This document shows positions 12,675 through 20,711 of a DNA stretch of 20,714 nucleotides, one piece after another. The stretch is from a virus. Under the pieces are notes generated by a model. The model saw only the letters and a program-made list of their open reading frames with translations. It did no database searches and was not told the DNA's origin. The position numbers and the translations under genes were made by a program. The DNA lies in the IMG/VR virus record IMGVR_UViG_3300020473_000160, positions 1 through 20,714 of that record; one strand, written 5' to 3'. Every line of letters starts with the position of its first letter. The first letter of the stretch is position 1.

Positions 12675-12865
12675 CTCTACTCCATCAAAATTTACAAACC
12701 TTCTATGAAGTTAATTTTGCACTTATGCACCATCATAAGTGGCCATGTGATTATATTGATAACTTGATTCCCTTTGAAAAAGAGATCTATATGAATCTCT
12801 TAATGAATTATCTTAAAGAAGAAAACAGGCGAATGGAGGAGAGCCAGAGGCAACAACAAAAGTAG
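12671..12865 (+). CDS. 51: gp51-like baseplate hub assembly / chaperone extension (no ATG; probable frameshift product of 26)
   Basis: The frame from 12638 to TAG 12865 is open and encodes a compact helical sequence with the layout of tail assembly chaperone extensions: LLHQNLQTFYEVNFALM, HHHKWPCDYIDNLIPFEKE, then a charged Glu/Arg/Gln tail. The region 12671-12865 gives 64 residues. No ATG, GTG or TTG precedes the conserved-looking part; the first ATG (12725) would remove 18 residues of it. Candidates are initiation at ATA 12671, which overlaps the gene 26 stop, or fusion to gp26 by -1 frameshift at 12662-12668 (my preferred reading). T4 gp51 acts catalytically in hub assembly. Its position, directly between gp26 and the giant tail proteins, fits a G-T type chaperone. 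Confidence 0.72.
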   Translation: MALLHQNLQTFYEVNFALMHHHKWPCDYIDNLIPFEKEIYMNLLMNYLKEENRRMEESQRQQQK

Positions 12866-12877
12866 CATTAATCAATA

Positions 12878-15800
12878 GTGGCAAATAAATTTACACATAA
12901 GTTTGTAAATGCTGGAGTAAAGGGTAAACTTACACCAGCACTTTTTGCTGCAAGGAAATCTATTACTGCTACTAATAGGATAGGTAATACAATAGCTAGT
13001 ATTGGTAATGTCGCATGGGATATTAGGCAAATTGCTGTTAAATCAGCAGCAAATAAAGTACTAGCAGAACAGGCACAAAGAAGGAGAGAGCAAAGAGAAA
13101 GAGACCAAGAAGCTGAAGAAGCAGCAGAACTGGATAAATCGTTACAATCGAAAACGGCACAGAAACCAACCTCTAAGCAGAAAGGTATTGCAGGAAAGTA
13201 CTTTGGTTGGTTAAATGGGTTCCTTAGACCTATAGTAGAATTTTTTGGTTGGTTAATTAAGGTTACTCTCATTAAGAAGATTCTTAATTGGCTGCAAGAT
13301 CCTGAGAATAAAACAGCGTTAAAAACATTTTTAGAGAGATTTACCTTTGTTGTAAAGAAATTATATAGTTTTGTTAGTTGGATTGTAAAGGATAATATTC
13401 TTGATGGACTCGCAGATCTGTTCGGAGCTGGTGGTGAAGACGGTAAGGATTCATTCTGGGATAGAGTAAGAGGACTAGGTAAGCTCATGTTTGGGCTTAC
13501 CATGATGCGATGGTTGCTCAATCCATTTGCAGCAGTAACTGATATTGTAGGGTTACTTGATTTTATAATGAATTGGCGATTGCCACCGTTGAGGATAAAA
13601 GGATTAAAGAGGCTTTGGGGTAGACGGATAAAGAAAGGATTTAATGCACTTCGAGAGAGTAAACGTCTGAAGAAGATGGTTCAAACCATCAAGAAATTCG
13701 GCAGACCCATAATGAAGCCGATTAAGTTCATTGGGAAGCAGTTTCAGAATTTTAGGAAGGGTTTTAAGGGTGTAACAAAGGCAGCAGATATTGCTAAGAC
13801 GACTAATACGTTATTTCCTCATATAGCATCTGGTTCTAAGAAGGGTAGTAAGGCATTTGAGGCTGGAAAACAAGTTAGGCAAACTCTTAAAAATTTCTTT
13901 GGACCTGGAAGTAAGTTTGGTAATTTATTAAACAAATTACCTTTTAAAAATTTCCAAGTTCCTAAACCAATGAAGCCAAACCTTTTTGGTAAGGCATTGA
14001 GTAACAGGTGGAAAAAGGCTGTTGATGGGATTAAATCTGGTGTCAATACTATTGGTAAGTGGGGTAGTAATGGATGGGATTATCTAAGTAAACTTCCTAA
14101 AAAGCAATTTGATAAAGTTTCTAAGAGATTCCTTGAACCTGTATGGAAACGAGTAAAGCCTATTGAGAAACAGGCTCGGAGATTAATGGATCCATTTAAT
14201 AATGCGGTTAAAAATTCTCCTGTTGGTAAGCTTGTTAGAGGTGCAGGAGCAAAGAAAGTAGGTGCTTCAAGATTAAAGGATATACCTCTTTTAGGTTCTC
14301 TTGTTAATTTTTACTTTGCTGTTGATTCATTTAAGAATGGTGATACTGTTGGTGGTGTATTAGAGTCTATTGCTGGTGCAGCAGAATTAGCTGGTTATTT
14401 GGTACCAGGTGCTCAAGCGTTAATACCTGCTGGTGTTTTAATAGATCTATATTTACTTTCTAGAATTATTCCTGGTGGTGTCGGTGAATCTATAATGGAA
14501 TGGGAGAGAACTAAAGCGATTCCAGGAATGTCTAATCTGTTTGAAGGTGCTCTTGCAGGTACTAAGGGTACAGTTCAAGCTGCTAAAACACAGATAAGTA
14601 AAGCATTTGATGGTATTAATAAATGGATTGGTGCTGATAAAGAAGCACAAAAAACAAAGCATATAACTGAAGGTCAGGGTGATGGCTCTGGAATGTCCAA
14701 AGAGGAATCTGATTTTAAATCAGGTGATGGTAAAAAGGAGAAAAAAGGTCTTTGGGGTTGGCTCTTTGGAAAGAAAGAGAAGAAGAAAACATATTCATAT
14801 ACCGCAGCACATGGTACTTCTGAATATGGAGACCACGATGATTCTGATTATGCAATAGAAAGTGAAGCACATGAATGGGGACCAGATGGTCAACCTAGTG
14901 CAAGTAAACAAACTAAGAAACCTTGGTGGAAGTTATGGGAGAAAGGTGGTTATCCAGTTAAAGGTGCAGGTGGATCATTCTTTCTTGGTGGTCTAGCTAA
15001 AGGTATTGGAAAGGCATTTGGTGGGATAGGTAAAGCAATTGGTGGTATAGTTAGTGGTATTAGTGGTGCTATTGGTGGCATCATTAATACAGTAAAGGAT
15101 GTTTTAGGTGGTCCATTAGGACAAATCTTGATGATGGCATTACCAGTAATGTTCCCTGCTGTTGCTTGGTTGGGACCAGTATTGAAAGGTATTAATGCTG
15201 TTATGGCATTGGCAAGTGGTGACCCATTAGGGGCCATAATGTCTCTGTCTGGTGCATTTAGCAGTATTAATACTGTTAACGCCATAGCTATGCCTAAATG
15301 GATGCAATCCATGAGGTTCAGTAAGTTTGGTAACTTTATGGCAAACTTGAATGGACCAGGTGGATTCTTAAGCACTAAGATGGGTAAGATTGGTGTAGGG
15401 ATACTTTCTGGTAACTATGGTGCTGCATTTAATGCTGCTATTGATGGTACATCTTTAGGTGCTAGTTTGGCTAACCTTGGTAATAAAGTTGATGAATTAG
15501 GACTCGGAGGTATCCTTGGAGCCATACCAGGCTTAGGACCAACCCTACAGAATATGGGTCTTGGTGATGTTGTTGGAATTTCAAGTCTATTAACAGGTGA
15601 TTTCTCTGCTGCTGGTTTCATTACTGGTATGGCAGAAAAGCATGGTTATGGTGGACTTGTTAAGGCAGCTCTTGGTATGGTCGGAGGTAACTTTGAACAG
15701 GGTATGATAGATCTCGCTGCTGAAATGGGTGTAAGTCCTGAAATGTTTGGTGTTATCGATACATTACAAATGTTAAGGGAAGGTGGTGAATCAGAGAAGC

Positions 15801-15961
15801 AAAAAATTATGCAAGAGATTGGAAGTATATCTGTTGTTAGTTTCCCTGTTGTTGTTCAAAAACTTCTATCAATTCCAACACCAGTTGGAGTTGAGACTGG
15901 AGGTGGAGGTGGCTCCAGTGGATCTGGTGGACTTCTAAGTCGATTGGGATTTGGTAAATAA
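12878..15961 (+). CDS. Giant tail protein 1, probable tape measure or hub protein (1027 aa, GTG start)
   Basis: The start is GTG at 12878, 12 bases after the gp51-like stop and without a Shine-Dalgarno. Residues 55-90 form a charged coiled coil (Arg/Glu/Gln-rich). Residues 105-220 form a helical block with ILNWLQDPENKT at 135-146 that is also present in the following gene. There follow basic repeated helices (220-430), a hydrophobic helical part (480-530), a charged Lys/Gly linker (590-680), GGYPVKGAGG near 690, and a long Gly/Ile/Ala-rich hydrophobic region (695-800). The end is a Gly/Ser-rich tail. Size, hydrophobic Gly-rich helices and location after the chaperone genes fit a tape-measure protein or other hub-filling protein; cyanophage annotations often say only virion structural protein. 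Specific orthology to T4 gp28 or gp29 cannot be shown. Confidence 0.7.
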   Translation: MANKFTHKFVNAGVKGKLTPALFAARKSITATNRIGNTIASIGNVAWDIRQIAVKSAANKVLAEQAQRRREQRERDQEAEEAAELDKSLQSKTAQKPTSKQKGIAGKYFGWLNGFLRPIVEFFGWLIKVTLIKKILNWLQDPENKTALKTFLERFTFVVKKLYSFVSWIVKDNILDGLADLFGAGGEDGKDSFWDRVRGLGKLMFGLTMMRWLLNPFAAVTDIVGLLDFIMNWRLPPLRIKGLKRLWGRRIKKGFNALRESKRLKKMVQTIKKFGRPIMKPIKFIGKQFQNFRKGFKGVTKAADIAKTTNTLFPHIASGSKKGSKAFEAGKQVRQTLKNFFGPGSKFGNLLNKLPFKNFQVPKPMKPNLFGKALSNRWKKAVDGIKSGVNTIGKWGSNGWDYLSKLPKKQFDKVSKRFLEPVWKRVKPIEKQARRLMDPFNNAVKNSPVGKLVRGAGAKKVGASRLKDIPLLGSLVNFYFAVDSFKNGDTVGGVLESIAGAAELAGYLVPGAQALIPAGVLIDLYLLSRIIPGGVGESIMEWERTKAIPGMSNLFEGALAGTKGTVQAAKTQISKAFDGINKWIGADKEAQKTKHITEGQGDGSGMSKEESDFKSGDGKKEKKGLWGWLFGKKEKKKTYSYTAAHGTSEYGDHDDSDYAIESEAHEWGPDGQPSASKQTKKPWWKLWEKGGYPVKGAGGSFFLGGLAKGIGKAFGGIGKAIGGIVSGISGAIGGIINTVKDVLGGPLGQILMMALPVMFPAVAWLGPVLKGINAVMALASGDPLGAIMSLSGAFSSINTVNAIAMPKWMQSMRFSKFGNFMANLNGPGGFLSTKMGKIGVGILSGNYGAAFNAAIDGTSLGASLANLGNKVDELGLGGILGAIPGLGPTLQNMGLGDVVGISSLLTGDFSAAGFITGMAEKHGYGGLVKAALGMVGGNFEQGMIDLAAEMGVSPEMFGVIDTLQMLREGGESEKQKIMQEIGSISVVSFPVVVQKLLSIPTPVGVETGGGGGSSGSGGLLSRLGFGK

Positions 15962-15964
15962 ATA
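15957..15964 (+). promoter_or_regulatory. Late promoter (AATAAATA) for giant tail protein 2
   Basis: The octamer lies over the final Lys-stop codons of the preceding gene and begins 30 bases before ATG 15987. A GAGG at 15971-15974 could serve as ribosome binding site, though it is 12 bases from the ATG. Confidence 0.6.
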
Positions 15965-15986
15965 GAATGACGAGGTATATTCTCTA

Positions 15987-18900
15987 ATGGCAAGTATCCA
16001 GAAGTCATCAAAAATTAATATGTACAAGTTCGTCAATATTGACGATCAAGGTGCATCTGCGGATCCTGTTGCCAAAAGTATTAATGTACAGACTAGTGCC
16101 ATTAATAATATGGGTAAAACCATTAATGGTATTGCTGCAACTGCTGTAACTTTAAAAAATCTTGCTCTTCATAGATTAAATGAAGAAGAGAAAGCAGCAC
16201 GAGAAAAGTTTAAACCCCAATATACAAAGCAAAGACAAAATCCATTTAAATCTTTAATGCTTAATATTAAGGCATATAAAGTTAAGGGATTCTTAGAGAG
16301 TATGCTTTCATTCTTAGGAAGTTTACTTAAAATATTCATTATTAGACCAATATTAAATTGGTTGTCGAATCCAGAGAATAAAACAAAATTAGTTGCGATA
16401 TTAGAAGGTACTTGGAAGGTATTAACTTGGATTACTGATTTTCTTGGTAGTCAGTTTGTTCATGCTATAAATGAGCTGCATGATGTTCTGAGTGGTGAAA
16501 CTAGTGTTTGGAAAAAGGTAACATCATTTACTAAACTTTGGATTAAATTTGCTGCTGGATTTTTAGCCATCAAGTTCTTAAGAAATCCAGTTAAACTCTT
16601 AAGATCTGTAGCAAATGTTGGCAAGATGCTTGCCATCAAAACAAAATTAGCGAAGGCACAATTAACTAAGAGGAAACAATTCTTAACTGGTGGTAAATGG
16701 GCTAGAGGTAAATGGTTACTTGGTGGTGCTGTTGGTGCAACTGTATTATGGCAATTTGCTAATTGGGCGTTAGGTAAGAAGGAAAACGAAGAACAAGGTG
16801 ATGATAGTACTCCCAATGCTTCGGGAGGTGGTGATAGAAGTAAAGATAGGGCATTCTCTATACAGGAGTATGGTGAAGATCTTACTACTGCTATGTACGA
16901 TTCGTTAGGATTAAAAAATCCTAATGAGAAGGATGATAAGAAGAAGAAGAATATGTGGAACCCGAAAAATTGGTTCGGGGGTAAAAAGGAGAAAGAATCT
17001 AAGAAGGATGGTGAAAGTCCTAATCCATTAGGCGTTCTTGCTGGAATGTATACGGCAAATAAACAGTTTGAACATCTGCTTAAGACATTTAAGGAAGAGA
17101 GTTCAGAATTTGGCAGTAAGATGAATGATGCTGATGGTAGTGGTAAAGCAGCATTAATGCTTAATCTTGCTGCTACACTTGAAGGTGCATTGGGTAGTAA
17201 AAACCAGATGTTCCAGCAACTTCAGATGCAGACTCAGAATCTTGTTGAAAGTGCTGGAAAAGTTTCTAGTGGTGATAAGACTAGTATTGGTGAATTTTTA
17301 AAATGGGCAGGACATGATGTTCAATCTAGAGAAGAAGGTGGTCCAATTGGTTCTTATGAAAATGGTGGAAAGTGGTTAAATGGACCTAATAGTGGATACC
17401 CTGCACATCATGACGGGAATCCATTAATTGCTCACGGGTTAGAAGGATTGTTTACTAAGCCTGGTAGTAAGGATGGATTTATAGTACCATTTGATAATGC
17501 TGCAACTAGAAAAGATCCATCGTTAACTATGGTGAGGTTAGCACAAGCTAAGAAACTTGGATTTAAAAATGGACCACCAGGATTTGAGAAAGGTGGTTTT
17601 AATCTATTTAATCCGATGTCTTGGTTTGGGGATAAGAAAGCACAGACATTTATGAGAGGTGCTCATGGAGATAGAAATGTACAAATTCAAGGAAGTGGAT
17701 TAGCAGCTCAAGTTGGTCGTAACCGTCAAAATTTAAATGCTATTATGCAAGAGATGGGATATGCTTCTCCTCATGGTAATTACGCTCTTGGTGGTCCACT
17801 TGGAGTGCAAAATCTTAAGGATAATAAGACATATAGAATATCTCAGGATAAAGGATACTTTGAAAAATCTAAAGTTAAATCTGGTGGAGGAGGTAATTGG
17901 TTCACCAATATGTTTAAAGGTTGGGGTGGTGATAAAGGAAGTGGTGGTAACTGGGGATTAGGTGCAAACTTTGGGCAACAATATCAAGAACCTGGTTCAG
18001 GTGGATTAGGATTAGTACAAAGATTGGTTGCTTCTCATCGTGGAGATGAACTAACTTCAGCATTACTAGCAAGAACAATCTTTAATAGAAAGGCTGCTAT
18101 TGATAAGACTGGTAATTCCCAAATGTTTAAAGCGAAGAGTGGAAGTTTCCATGATATATTACATGCACCAGGTCAGTATCCTAATGTAGAAAGTGGTAAG
18201 ATAAAGGGTACATTCTCTAATTCTGAGTTGAATGCTGCTGGTAAAGCTATGAAGTTAGCAAAAGAAGCACATAAACTTAAAGAACGTTTAACTGAAAGTG
18301 GACTAGATCCAGCTAAAACACAGCAATTAATGACTGCTACCATATTTAAACCTGGTTCTGGATTAAATAAAGGTGGATTAATGGGGTTACTTACTGGTGG
18401 TGGTGGAGTTAGATTTGGTAAATATACATTCCAGAATAAACCATCCAATGCTATGAATGCTTTGATGGGTGGAATGAATCCATTGATGATGAAAGGTATG
18501 ATGACTATGATTAGTAATCTAGTCGGAGGAAAGAAAGATGGTGGATTTGGTAAAGATCTTATTATGACACTTGCTAGTGGAATTATAGGTGGTGGATTTG
18601 GAAAAGAGGGAGGTAAAGGTGGTGGAATGATGGATGCTTTATTTGGAATGTTTGGTATGCCTACTAAGAGAGGTGGTCAAAAGGATAAGAAGCAATCTAT
18701 GTCTGGTGGTTTAGGTCAAGTACTACAGAGTGTATTTGGTGGTAAAGGTGGAAAGGATAAGAAAGAAGAAAGGATGGAGTTTAAGAAGAGAGAGAATGAA
18801 AGACATAGACAGATAATGAAGTATGAAGCATCACAGCAGAAACGTAATATCATGTCTAGATTGCATGACCAAGCTAGTCAAAATGCTAGAGAGATTACAT

Positions 18901-19061
18901 CTGCTGTTAATGCATCCAATAAATCTGCTGCTAGTCAGGCAAGAATGGGTGCAGAAGCTGTTGCTAGATTATCTCAAGCAGCACAACAACAAAAAGGAAA
19001 TACCTTTATGAGTGTCTTCAAGTCAATAGCAACCCAACTAAGTTCATCTAAGAAAAAATAG
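15987..19061 (+). CDS. Giant tail protein 2, paralogue of tail protein 1, with SleB-like segment (1024 aa)
   Basis: Residues 100-205 repeat the helical block of the preceding gene (PILNWLSNPENKT at 121-133), showing shared ancestry. Next come a charged Lys-rich linker (310-345), a helical part, and a Gly/Asn/Pro-rich block at about 448-530 (GGPIGSYENGG, NGPNSGYPAHHDG, VPFDNAATRKDPS). Residues 676-734 (RGDELTSALLARTIFNRK through ILHAPGQYPNV) resemble the SleB-type cell wall hydrolase fold, with Glu688 in the position where a catalytic acid could lie. A Gly/Met-rich hydrophobic stretch (800-920) and a charged coiled coil (about 925-1000) end the protein. It is probably inside or at the tip of the tail tube, with possible peptidoglycan-cutting activity. 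Hydrolase activity is inferred only from pattern. Confidence 0.7.
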   Translation: MASIQKSSKINMYKFVNIDDQGASADPVAKSINVQTSAINNMGKTINGIAATAVTLKNLALHRLNEEEKAAREKFKPQYTKQRQNPFKSLMLNIKAYKVKGFLESMLSFLGSLLKIFIIRPILNWLSNPENKTKLVAILEGTWKVLTWITDFLGSQFVHAINELHDVLSGETSVWKKVTSFTKLWIKFAAGFLAIKFLRNPVKLLRSVANVGKMLAIKTKLAKAQLTKRKQFLTGGKWARGKWLLGGAVGATVLWQFANWALGKKENEEQGDDSTPNASGGGDRSKDRAFSIQEYGEDLTTAMYDSLGLKNPNEKDDKKKKNMWNPKNWFGGKKEKESKKDGESPNPLGVLAGMYTANKQFEHLLKTFKEESSEFGSKMNDADGSGKAALMLNLAATLEGALGSKNQMFQQLQMQTQNLVESAGKVSSGDKTSIGEFLKWAGHDVQSREEGGPIGSYENGGKWLNGPNSGYPAHHDGNPLIAHGLEGLFTKPGSKDGFIVPFDNAATRKDPSLTMVRLAQAKKLGFKNGPPGFEKGGFNLFNPMSWFGDKKAQTFMRGAHGDRNVQIQGSGLAAQVGRNRQNLNAIMQEMGYASPHGNYALGGPLGVQNLKDNKTYRISQDKGYFEKSKVKSGGGGNWFTNMFKGWGGDKGSGGNWGLGANFGQQYQEPGSGGLGLVQRLVASHRGDELTSALLARTIFNRKAAIDKTGNSQMFKAKSGSFHDILHAPGQYPNVESGKIKGTFSNSELNAAGKAMKLAKEAHKLKERLTESGLDPAKTQQLMTATIFKPGSGLNKGGLMGLLTGGGGVRFGKYTFQNKPSNAMNALMGGMNPLMMKGMMTMISNLVGGKKDGGFGKDLIMTLASGIIGGGFGKEGGKGGGMMDALFGMFGMPTKRGGQKDKKQSMSGGLGQVLQSVFGGKGGKDKKEERMEFKKRENERHRQIMKYEASQQKRNIMSRLHDQASQNAREITSAVNASNKSAASQARMGAEAVARLSQAAQQQKGNTFMSVFKSIATQLSSSKKK

Positions 19062-19063
19062 TT

Positions 19064-20443
19064 ATGAGTAGCAAAAGAGCTAATACAGCAGAAATTGATT
19101 TTAAAATTAGCCTCTGGCGTAATGGTAAGAGGATGGAGAATGCTTCTGGTAAGTATGAACTTGCTGAATTTGTTAAAGGTTTTGAAATCGTTGAAGCGGT
19201 TGAGTCTGCTACTATAGAAGCACGTATTATAGTTGAAGATGCTGCTGGACTTATGGGAGCATTGACTGGATCTGAAGTATTTAAATTAACTATATTTCAT
19301 TTCACAGGTAATAGAGATTATTGGTTGAGGTGTGTTCATATTGAGGATAGAGTTAGAACAGCACAAACAGCAGATGTTTTTATTGTTAATTGTGTTTCTG
19401 ATGAGTTTATTAAGAATGAAATTAAAAATGTTTTTGGTCATACTGAAAAGATATTTTCTGGTTCTATAGAGGCATCACAGATTATTAGGAAGTTGGTAAG
19501 AGATAAGAAGTACTTAGGAAGTAAGAAACGTATGTTCCTAGAGCAGACTATCAATAAACAGAGGTTGGTTATCCCTAATTGGAGACCAATTGATGTAATT
19601 TATTGGGTTGCTGAAAGATCTGTTCGTAAATCTAAGAAAGGTGGAGTATTACAGAATGGATTTAATTTCTGGGAATCTGCTTTAGGATTTCATTTTAAAT
19701 CAATTGATAAGATGATAGATGATGTTAATGAACAGAAGGAAGCTACGACAGATAATGTAAAAGGTAAACCAGCACTTTATACTTACACATATTCACCTAA
19801 AGGTATGAAGATTGATGCAGGTGAAGACCAATATAAGATTGATAGTGTAGTTTTTCCTGAAGAGAGAAGTTATCTTATGGGGTTAAGGCATGGTTCATGG
19901 TCTGGATATAGTATTGGGTTTGACCCAGTTTCTATAAATCAATCAAGAATTGGTGTTAGTACTGATATGAAAGATAAGGAGTATAACTATACTCTTAAAA
20001 AGGTATGGAAAAAAATGTCTCATGTTGGTGGTACAAATTATGTCAATCCTAATACTTTGATGGATAAAGAAATACAAAAAGTTATTGACCAACCAAAGAG
20101 AGTTAGATATACTATGATACCTAATCAGTTATTTGATCCAAAATATAAACTGAATCCTCAAAAAAATTATGAAGAGGTTGTTGAACTTCAAGCATATGAA
20201 TATTTGCGTAGAGAAACACTTAAGAATATTAAATTGATGATTACTATTCCAGGTAACTTAGACCTTTATGCTGGACATGGTGTGCAAATTAAGTTACCAG
20301 GAACCTTCAGATCTGGTACGACAATTCAGAATGATAGGAAGTATAGTGGTAGATATATCATCATGGGTGTACGTCATCATACAGGGGATGGTCTTAAAAT
20401 GAAGACAGAACTGTTGCTAGGTCGTGATAGTATACTAGGATAA
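19064..20443 (+). CDS. gp27-like baseplate hub protein (459 aa)
   Basis: The N-terminal beta domain (DFKISLWRNGKR, EFVKGFEIVEAVESATIEARIIVED, ending near residue 65) follows the start of T4 gp27/VgrG-type hub proteins. The middle has SIEASQIIRKLVRD (about 130-143) and the pair RLVIPNWRPIDVIYWVAERS (around 168-187), which corresponds to the gp27 segment where IPW and NYLSYV occur. The C-terminal part has GHGVQIKLPGTF and SGRYIIMGVRHHTGDG followed by LKMKTELLLGRDS, the last beta domain of hub proteins. T4 gp27 is 391 residues. It would form the trimeric hub ring below the tube. In cyanophage genomes a structural protein of similar place is annotated VrlC, which may be the same family; I am not certain. 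It starts two bases after the previous stop and has no own promoter. Confidence 0.72.
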   Translation: MSSKRANTAEIDFKISLWRNGKRMENASGKYELAEFVKGFEIVEAVESATIEARIIVEDAAGLMGALTGSEVFKLTIFHFTGNRDYWLRCVHIEDRVRTAQTADVFIVNCVSDEFIKNEIKNVFGHTEKIFSGSIEASQIIRKLVRDKKYLGSKKRMFLEQTINKQRLVIPNWRPIDVIYWVAERSVRKSKKGGVLQNGFNFWESALGFHFKSIDKMIDDVNEQKEATTDNVKGKPALYTYTYSPKGMKIDAGEDQYKIDSVVFPEERSYLMGLRHGSWSGYSIGFDPVSINQSRIGVSTDMKDKEYNYTLKKVWKKMSHVGGTNYVNPNTLMDKEIQKVIDQPKRVRYTMIPNQLFDPKYKLNPQKNYEEVVELQAYEYLRRETLKNIKLMITIPGNLDLYAGHGVQIKLPGTFRSGTTIQNDRKYSGRYIIMGVRHHTGDGLKMKTELLLGRDSILG

Positions 20444-20449
20444 TAAATA
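20442..20449 (+). promoter_or_regulatory. Late promoter (AATAAATA) for the CP12 gene
   Basis: A perfect octamer overlapping the TAA of the hub gene, 42 bases before ATG 20484. The leader carries a GGAG ribosome binding site (20471-20474). This would make cp12 a late gene, or at least give it late expression independent of the tail operon. Confidence 0.65.
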
Positions 20450-20483
20450 GTATTGTTACCTATTAGTAACGGAGACAAAAATT

Positions 20484-20711
20484 ATGAAAACTATCGAAGA
20501 ACACATTCAGAAAGATAGAGATATTCTTGACAACCCAACAATTAGTCCTGCAGCTCGTAGGCATGTGGCAGAAGAGTTAAATGAGTTAGAAACTTATCGT
20601 GAGCACCATATTGAAGAGATTAATGCTGGTGACCATCATGATCCTAATACCATTGAACTATTCTGTGAAATGCATCCTGATGAGCCAGAGTGCCTAGTGT
20701 ATGACGATTAA
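20484..20711 (+). CDS. cp12: CP12-like Calvin cycle inhibitor (auxiliary metabolic gene)
   Basis: CP12 is a small, mostly disordered redox switch that ties phosphoribulokinase and glyceraldehyde-3-phosphate dehydrogenase into an inactive complex. The C-terminal signature is clear: ELFCEMHPDEPECLVYDD, with Cys61 and Cys70 spaced by eight residues and the acidic YDD end that enters the GAPDH site. The middle (about 23-45) is a charged helix with EELNELETY. The N-terminal cysteine pair of classical CP12 is missing; I see only two cysteines. The length of 75 is normal. Cyanophages use it to slow carbon fixation and push carbon through the pentose phosphate pathway for NADPH and ribose. The TAA overlaps an ATG at 20711-20713 that may start the next gene. 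Confidence 0.87.
   Translation: MKTIEEHIQKDRDILDNPTISPAARRHVAEELNELETYREHHIEEINAGDHHDPNTIELFCEMHPDEPECLVYDD

Noticed and set aside
12868-13521. 217-residue antisense ORF
   Set aside because: It is the shadow of tail protein 1, low in complexity and rich in Ser/Leu/Cys, with no start signal and no family resemblance. The same reasoning removes the antisense ORFs at 14950-15375, 16460-16816 and 18173-18448.
17737-17961. 74-residue + strand ORF inside tail protein 2
   Set aside because: It overlaps a well-supported frame, begins within it without a ribosome binding site, and has a biased Leu/Ile/Val composition typical of a shifted frame.
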